The position numbers and the translations under genes are program-made. The notes beneath the pieces were generated by a model. That model was not told where the DNA came from and did not search any database. It saw nothing but the letters and a program-made list of their open reading frames with translations. Shown one piece after another: positions 30,001 to 33,118 of a DNA stretch of 33,118 bases (position 1 is the stretch's first letter; each line of letters starts with the position of its first letter). Source of the DNA: Lachnospiraceae bacterium (lineage in GTDB: Bacteria > Bacillota > Clostridia > Lachnospirales > Lachnospiraceae); the NCBI GenBank assembly GCA_030825115.1, contig JAPJQL010000039.1, positions 1 through 33,118 on the forward strand. The letters are read 5' to 3'.

Positions 30001-30176
30001 TCGTAAAAAACATCATGAACCTCTGCCGGGAACTGGACATTCATGTGATTGCCGAAGGTGTGGAGAATGAAGAACAGATAGAGATTCTGAAAGAACTGCA
30101 GTGCTTCTGCATACAGGGATATTACTACGATAAACCGATTCCGGTATCCAGATTTGAGGAACGTTACCTGAAATGA
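27054..30176 (+). CDS. PAS-GGDEF-GAF-GGDEF-EAL protein, likely c-di-GMP phosphodiesterase
   Basis: The product is 1040 residues with no membrane helix. Two PAS-like sensor units (about 20-125 and 150-265) lead into a first GGDEF domain (265-435, motif YGDEF near 356). A GAF-like region (460-620), a second GGDEF (625-780, motif TGDEF near 712) and a C-terminal EAL domain (790-1040) follow. The EAL residues look complete: AEALVRY, SLNFS, EIEITES, LDDFGAKYS, LKLDKGLV, AEGVENEEQ and QGYYYDKP. Both GGDEF sites lack the first Gly. It therefore probably degrades c-di-GMP, with GTP possibly regulating it. The start follows AAGGAGGTG. A TATAAT at 26988-26993 is the likely -10. Confidence 0.9.
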   Translation: MDDYTPSEAAHKEMVYRTALKETHINVWEYDVKARALLLTESAEEHHAFKGRLENVPQSLLDNGYVHPDSRRDLFHMYQELDNGAPRAQADILTLSPDRQSWWWERIRYTMVYDEAGNPDHAVAIGEDITRQKEAELQYLQDLQLRMAFNDNLLASFRCNLTANVTEYVEGKLISNIPPGMTFEKLMVLHNRFVATQEDILRIEKTMNRQALLQAFSQGNTMLTFEYRRLDNNGRLSWACATIRLIQNTHNGSLYAYGALQDITEKKNLELTIKDRAERDMLTGVYNKETAIQIITDALKKIHRQEGSYALLVFNVDQFTQIVHDSGYMTADSILKELASQLMIRFTKEKIIGRFYGDEFLVYVYNSPKPDLVRRYAEEVRRAISMPYLFPDARQPVTVCAGIAFDNRPQTTFDSLYRKARLALTAAKAAGRNNCQVYSEQMEQLRPRTTDEIPELYTHTPQRSSGIGENILLKCMYSLTSSIDFRDALENVLKELGSYYDGDRVYVIELKPKEQEVLNIYEWKKENVISIRDTGSILLTPANISAQMHNRLRLLRYRGSIEELHSLQPAVYQTLKNLGIHSYFLATLDEKNFSIGYIGIDNPRNNTDDITVINTLRYLLTNELTKRQMQDKQNFLSYHDEMTGVLNRNSYKEYCENLSEEGLISLGIISLDINGLREINRSHGNSYGDEIVRSVARTLEKESPFSRVYRFTGDEFLVVCENISYASFRMRLRNLKKQGNKICSISIGSAWSDSDIHLDSLLHNANEQRMIAKQNYYDDHASESSRWNGGTKQDLLDKMNKHFFCIYLQPKIDVQNKRIYGAEALVRYQSPKEGLVMPMKFIPSLEAAGLIHYIDFFVLEHVCRTLQDWEKKGLPLIPVSLNFSRSTLLVDDLIPHMDAIVNRFGTERKYIEIEITESLGDVERSTITRIGSQIRKAGYQIALDDFGAKYSNISFLSALQFHHLKLDKGLVNNLSTNKNARVIVKNIMNLCRELDIHVIAEGVENEEQIEILKELQCFCIQGYYYDKPIPVSRFEERYLK

Positions 30177-30198
30177 CCCCGCCTTCAAACATTCCCAG

Positions 30199-30227
30199 TT
30201 TACATTTTTGCCAATATCCTGTAAAAT
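30199..30227 (+). promoter_or_regulatory. Promoter of the Rrf2 regulator gene
   Basis: TTTACA (30199-30204) and TAAAAT (30222-30227) are 17 bases apart on the plus strand, giving a 5' leader of about 50 bases before the ATG. Confidence 0.55.
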
Positions 30228-30264
30228 AGTTTATATCCTAGTATTTCTATATTATTACAGGATA
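30215..30264. promoter_or_regulatory. 10-base inverted repeat over the Rrf2 promoter, candidate operator
   Basis: TATCCTGTAA (30215-30224) and TTACAGGATA (30255-30264) are perfect inverted repeats 30 bases apart. The left arm overlaps the -10 and the right arm lies in the leader. This fits autoregulation by the Rrf2 protein or a DNA loop, but an RNA hairpin is also possible. Confidence 0.5.
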
Positions 30265-30284
30265 GAAAACTGCAGGAGGCAATT

Positions 30285-30716
30285 ATGAGAATATCGACAA
30301 AAGGGCGTTACGCCCTCCGCATGATGATTGAATTCGGAATGAACCCGGGACAGTGTACCAAGATCAGTCAGGTAGCTGCCCGCCAGGGTATCTCCGACAA
30401 ATATTTAGAGCAGATTGTAACCATCCTACTCCGGGCGGGATACGTCCGGAGTATCCGCGGCGCCCAGGGCGGATATATGCTGACACGAGCGCCAGAAGAT
30501 TACACGGTTGGCATGATTCTCCGCCAGACCGAGGGCAGCTTGGCCCCGGTATCCTGCCTCGACGACGAGGTCAACCTGTGCGAGCGGGCAAATCAATGCG
30601 CCACCCTAAATGTCTGGACCCAGCTGAAGGACTCCATCGACCAGGTTGTGGACAATGTTACCCTGGCTGACCTGATCGAAGAGCAGAGGCGGCGGCCCAA
30701 TGACAATCTACTTTAA
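30285..30716 (+). CDS. Rrf2-family regulator, IscR-like with three cysteines
   Basis: The 143 residues carry the Rrf2 winged helix-turn-helix (MRISTKGRYALRMMIEFG, then GISDKYLEQIVTILLRAGYV, then IRGAQGGYMLTRAPEDYTVG). Three cysteines at 91, 99 and 105 (SCLDDEVNLCERANQC) lie where IscR and NsrR ligate an iron-sulfur cluster, so it should sense iron-sulfur status, oxygen or nitric oxide. CymR-type members lack these cysteines. GCAGGAGG precedes the ATG. It is followed by tcdA after 33 bases; no isc/suf genes lie in the window, so its targets are unknown apart from probable autoregulation. Confidence 0.9.
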   Translation: MRISTKGRYALRMMIEFGMNPGQCTKISQVAARQGISDKYLEQIVTILLRAGYVRSIRGAQGGYMLTRAPEDYTVGMILRQTEGSLAPVSCLDDEVNLCERANQCATLNVWTQLKDSIDQVVDNVTLADLIEEQRRRPNDNLL

Positions 30717-30749
30717 TTATCAAATCAATGACAGGAGCAGACAAGAAAC

Positions 30750-31466
30750 ATGCATGAATTTTCCAGAACGGAACTTTTAATCGGTGAAGAAAACCAGAAA
30801 AAACTGAACGGCAGTACGGTTGTCGTCTTTGGTGTAGGCGGCGTCGGCTCCCACTGCATCGAAGCGTTGGCCCGCTGCGGTGTCGGACGGCTGGTCCTGA
30901 TCGACAACGACCAGGTGTCCCTGACCAACATAAACCGGCAGAGCATAGCCTGTCACAGCACCATCGGACAGTATAAGACCCATGTGATGAAGGCACGCAT
31001 CGCAGATATCAATCCCTCCGCCAGCGTTGACACGTACGAAACCTTTGTCCTGCCGGATAATCTGGCCGGATTGCTTGACGGCCTGGGAACAGTCTCCTAT
31101 GTGATAGACGCGATCGATACCGTCACCGCAAAGCTGGCCATCGCCCAGTACTGCACAGAACACCAGATTCCCCTGATATCATCCATGGGCACCGGCAACA
31201 AGCTCCATGCAGAACTGTTTGAGATTACCGACATCTCAAAAACCTCCGTCTGCCCACTGTGCCGGGTGATGAGGAAAGAACTGAAAAACAGAGGAATCCA
31301 GAAACTAAAGGTTCTTTATTCAAAAGAACAGCCCCTTACGCCACTGTGCCCCTCCGAGGAGGTCACCAGTAAACGGAGCGTTCCCGGAAGCGTCTCCTTT
31401 GTCCCGCCGGTGGCAGGATTGCTGATCGCGGGAGAAGTGATACGGGAACTCCTGGGGCTGGGCTAG
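30750..31466 (+). CDS. tcdA: tRNA threonylcarbamoyladenosine dehydratase TcdA
   Basis: The 238-residue protein belongs to the ThiF/E1 superfamily. The ATP loop VVVFGVGGVGSHCIEALARC is at residues 24-43 and is followed by LIDNDQVSLTNINRQS. VIDAIDTVTAKL and the SSMGTGNKL segment follow, then SVCPLCRVMRKEL and a C-terminal KRSVPGSVSFVPPVAGLL. It cyclises the t6A base of tRNAs to ct6A using ATP, in the cytoplasm. It is probably cotranscribed with the Rrf2 regulator. Confidence 0.92.
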   Translation: MHEFSRTELLIGEENQKKLNGSTVVVFGVGGVGSHCIEALARCGVGRLVLIDNDQVSLTNINRQSIACHSTIGQYKTHVMKARIADINPSASVDTYETFVLPDNLAGLLDGLGTVSYVIDAIDTVTAKLAIAQYCTEHQIPLISSMGTGNKLHAELFEITDISKTSVCPLCRVMRKELKNRGIQKLKVLYSKEQPLTPLCPSEEVTSKRSVPGSVSFVPPVAGLLIAGEVIRELLGLG

Positions 31467-31479
31467 CCGTCACAGCGCG

Positions 31480-31851
31480 TCACAGTATCCCGAGCTGTAC
31501 AAAGACGGGGTACAGATAACTCGCCCCAAATGTCCCCAGCTTTTTTGGTCCCGTAACTTCCGGACCAAGCTCCAGCGCCTTGTGAAAAGCCATCAGAACC
31601 GTGGCTTTGGTGATGGACTTTTCCTTTCGGTCCACGAAGATTTCATTTCCCTTGACCGTATATGTAAATTCCAGATTTTTGGCAGTATGGAACGGATGGT
31701 TCTGAAACAGCACCAGGGCATCCCACAGAACATCGTCCGCCACTTCCCCGGCTTCCTTTAGCTGCATCAGAGACGTGACCGCCTGCTGCCTTTCTCTGTA
31801 TGCTATTGTCCGCTCCGCATCGTAATCAGGCTTTTCCTCTGGTCTCTTCAT
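31480..31851 (-). CDS. Conserved Lachnospiraceae protein of unknown function
   Basis: The 123-residue product (from MKRPEEKPDYDAERTIAY) has a helical first half. The second half starts with a beta hairpin (FTYTVKGNEIFVDRKEKSIT) and ends in a helix and the conserved TFGASYLYPVFVQLGIL. Proteins of this look are common in Lachnospiraceae and have no known role. GGAG lies 9 bases before the chosen ATG; another ATG five codons upstream is possible but its binding site is too close. It converges on tcdA with only 13 bases between stops. Confidence 0.75.
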   Translation of the reverse strand: MKRPEEKPDYDAERTIAYRERQQAVTSLMQLKEAGEVADDVLWDALVLFQNHPFHTAKNLEFTYTVKGNEIFVDRKEKSITKATVLMAFHKALELGPEVTGPKKLGTFGASYLYPVFVQLGIL

Positions 31852-31904
31852 GATTGGAATCTCCATCTGCCCTTATCTCAATATACACTCCTGCTGGTTG
31901 CCGC

Positions 31905-32828
31905 CTAAGCTTTAGACAGCACCTCGCAAAACCGGATATCCTCCCAGTCCGGGTGCAGTTCCATCATCTGGTACAGCTGCCCAATCGTATCCGGACACTC
32001 CTCCAGCATCTCTGCACAATCCTCTATGGAGATACCCTTTGCTTTCTTTTTTCGGACAAGGCGGATCAGCTTTAGAAGTTCTCCTTCCGCTATCCCCTGG
32101 GTTCTTCCCTGTCTCAGGCTCTCTCCCATCAAATAATTGTGGTCGCGGATTGCCATCTCCCGTGCAAGATATTCCAAACGTTTTTCTTCGTCTGCACTGA
32201 TGCGGTTTAACCGGTCATAGGCTTTTTCGAGATATTCATTTTTCTCTGCCATACGTTTCATCTCCTCCCTGCAGTCTGCACCCAAAAATCTGGCCCAGTC
32301 CAAAAGATCGCTTTCCGGATAGTCCCTCTCCGCCAGTTTTGGAAGTTCCAGCACATGGATTTCCATCTTATCCGTATACATCTGCCTGCGATGGTCTTCC
32401 CAGAAATGGTAGCAGGAGTAGTACTCTTCCATCTGCGGGAAAAGCACAAAATCAAGAATCCCGATATGAATACATTTGTGCAACGTATTATAATCGTCCC
32501 CCTCCGAAATCCTGCCCGCAAACAACTTGCTCAAATAGAACAACGAACGCTCCGGCCACAGCGGAAACGCCGCCACCTGGATCTCTATGTCGATCTGCGT
32601 CATACCGTTAAGCAGCACACAGACGTCAAGAATTCCAAACTTGTCCGCCGGATGCTCCTTTTGAAGATGGGTGGTAACCAGCTCACTCTCCTGAATCTCC
32701 TCAGGGCTGATGCCAAGAAAAGCAGCGATAAATCCCCGCCGTACCTGCTCATCCCTCATCAGCTCCTTAAAACAGAAATCCACCTTCGGTTTCATGATAA
32801 AATCTTTGTCATCCTGTCCTTTTCTCAT
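31905..32828 (-). CDS. Rpn-type / PD-(D/E)XK nuclease family protein
   Basis: This 307-residue protein matches the PD-(D/E)XK nuclease-transposase (Rpn) family. VDFCFKELMRDEQVRRGFIA is near residue 16, and the nuclease core reads LDVCVLLNGMTQIDIEIQ (about 67-84), with Asp and Glu as catalytic metal ligands. RSLFYLSKLFAGRISEGDDY and the long helical region with RQGRTQGIAEGELL follow. Members cause DNA breaks or recombination and often lie in mobile contexts, though this copy looks intact and lies in a housekeeping region. GAAAGGAG precedes the ATG. A promoter lies about 50 bases upstream. Confidence 0.85.
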   Translation of the reverse strand: MRKGQDDKDFIMKPKVDFCFKELMRDEQVRRGFIAAFLGISPEEIQESELVTTHLQKEHPADKFGILDVCVLLNGMTQIDIEIQVAAFPLWPERSLFYLSKLFAGRISEGDDYNTLHKCIHIGILDFVLFPQMEEYYSCYHFWEDHRRQMYTDKMEIHVLELPKLAERDYPESDLLDWARFLGADCREEMKRMAEKNEYLEKAYDRLNRISADEEKRLEYLAREMAIRDHNYLMGESLRQGRTQGIAEGELLKLIRLVRKKKAKGISIEDCAEMLEECPDTIGQLYQMMELHPDWEDIRFCEVLSKA

Positions 32829-32883
32829 CCAGTTCTCCTTTCGTTTCCGCAGAAAGAAGAAATGATGATTGGGATATACCTTT

Positions 32884-32912
32884 ATTATAACGGTTCTAAA
32901 CCAATCCTACAA
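32884..32912 (-). promoter_or_regulatory. Probable promoter of the Rpn-type nuclease gene
   Basis: TATAAT (32884-32889) is preceded at 17 bases by TTGTAG (32907-32912) on the minus strand. The -35 is weak. I see nothing else gene-like in 32829-33118. Confidence 0.5.
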
Positions 32913-33118
32913 TATCTTTCTGCCTGATTCTTTGTCTGTTGGGATATCTGACCTCCTAACGGAGACCAGCAAAGCACACAAGAACGTATGCCTCACTTCG
33001 ATATGCCAAGTATAGCAAAATATGACAAAGATTACAAGCAGTTTTGATGGCCTTTCTCAATCACCTAAAATGAAATTTTAAATTCTACTCCCTTATCCCC
33101 CGGTGGAATTTATTCTCG

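Noticed and set aside
31905..32828. Rpn-type gene as evidence of a second mobile element
   Set aside because: It has its own promoter and no inverted repeats or target duplication are visible around it.
1..33118. CRISPR array
   Set aside because: No regularly spaced direct repeats; the only repeated word found is the palindrome spaced about 5 kb apart.

Overview
The window looks like the chromosome of a Gram-positive gut anaerobe of the Lachnospiraceae/Clostridia. The evidence is strong AGGAGG-type ribosome binding sites, a family-typical RpoD, QueH, a folate ECF transporter behind a THF riboswitch, an HPr, a LysM+GH18 spore-type hydrolase and small proteins of the DUF6637 type. I cannot name the genus from the sequence.

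Positions 1 to about 12620 are the right-hand end of an integrated element, most likely a temperate prophage, whose left part lies outside the window. A large serine recombinase (10995-12578) sits next to the right attachment site. An XRE repressor (9942-10328) faces leftward early genes. These start at a consensus promoter (9851-9879) and run on the minus strand to position 1. They include several small unknown genes, a 2-TM protein, an HUH-type replication protein, an RNase-H-like protein that has lost its catalytic residues, PcfK-like and PcfJ-like proteins, a DUF7666-like protein, an HNH-like zinc protein and an HD-domain hydrolase. No capsid, terminase or tail genes are visible. The repressor has no self-cleaving peptidase domain. 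Instead, two good LexA (SOS) boxes bracket a promoter at 10555-10618, which drives a 39-residue gene converging on the repressor gene. This suggests a LexA-controlled antirepressor or antisense induction switch.

The element sits inside a GH18/LysM gene (12605-13345). The protein follows the family up to the end of its MTYEWGYTY motif and then reads six foreign codons to a stop. The missing 3' half should lie at the far, unseen end of the element, so excision should restore the gene. This layout resembles the known sporulation-gene-interrupting elements (skin, SPbeta).

From 13400 to 33118 the chromosome is ordinary housekeeping. On the minus strand are folT with a THF riboswitch and an RBS-sequestering hairpin, a small membrane protein, HPr, queH, rpoD, a diacylglycerol-kinase-like lipid kinase, mutY, birA, a DUF6637-like protein and ornithine carbamoyltransferase with an ARG-box-like operator. 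These are followed by a patatin-like phospholipase, an SPFH/NfeD pair, a TrmH-family RNA methyltransferase and glutamine-dependent NAD synthetase. On the plus strand are a large PAS-GGDEF-GAF-GGDEF-EAL protein, an IscR-like Rrf2 regulator and tcdA. Two minus-strand genes close the window: a conserved unknown and an Rpn/PD-(D/E)XK nuclease. The last 290 bases hold only the promoter of that nuclease.
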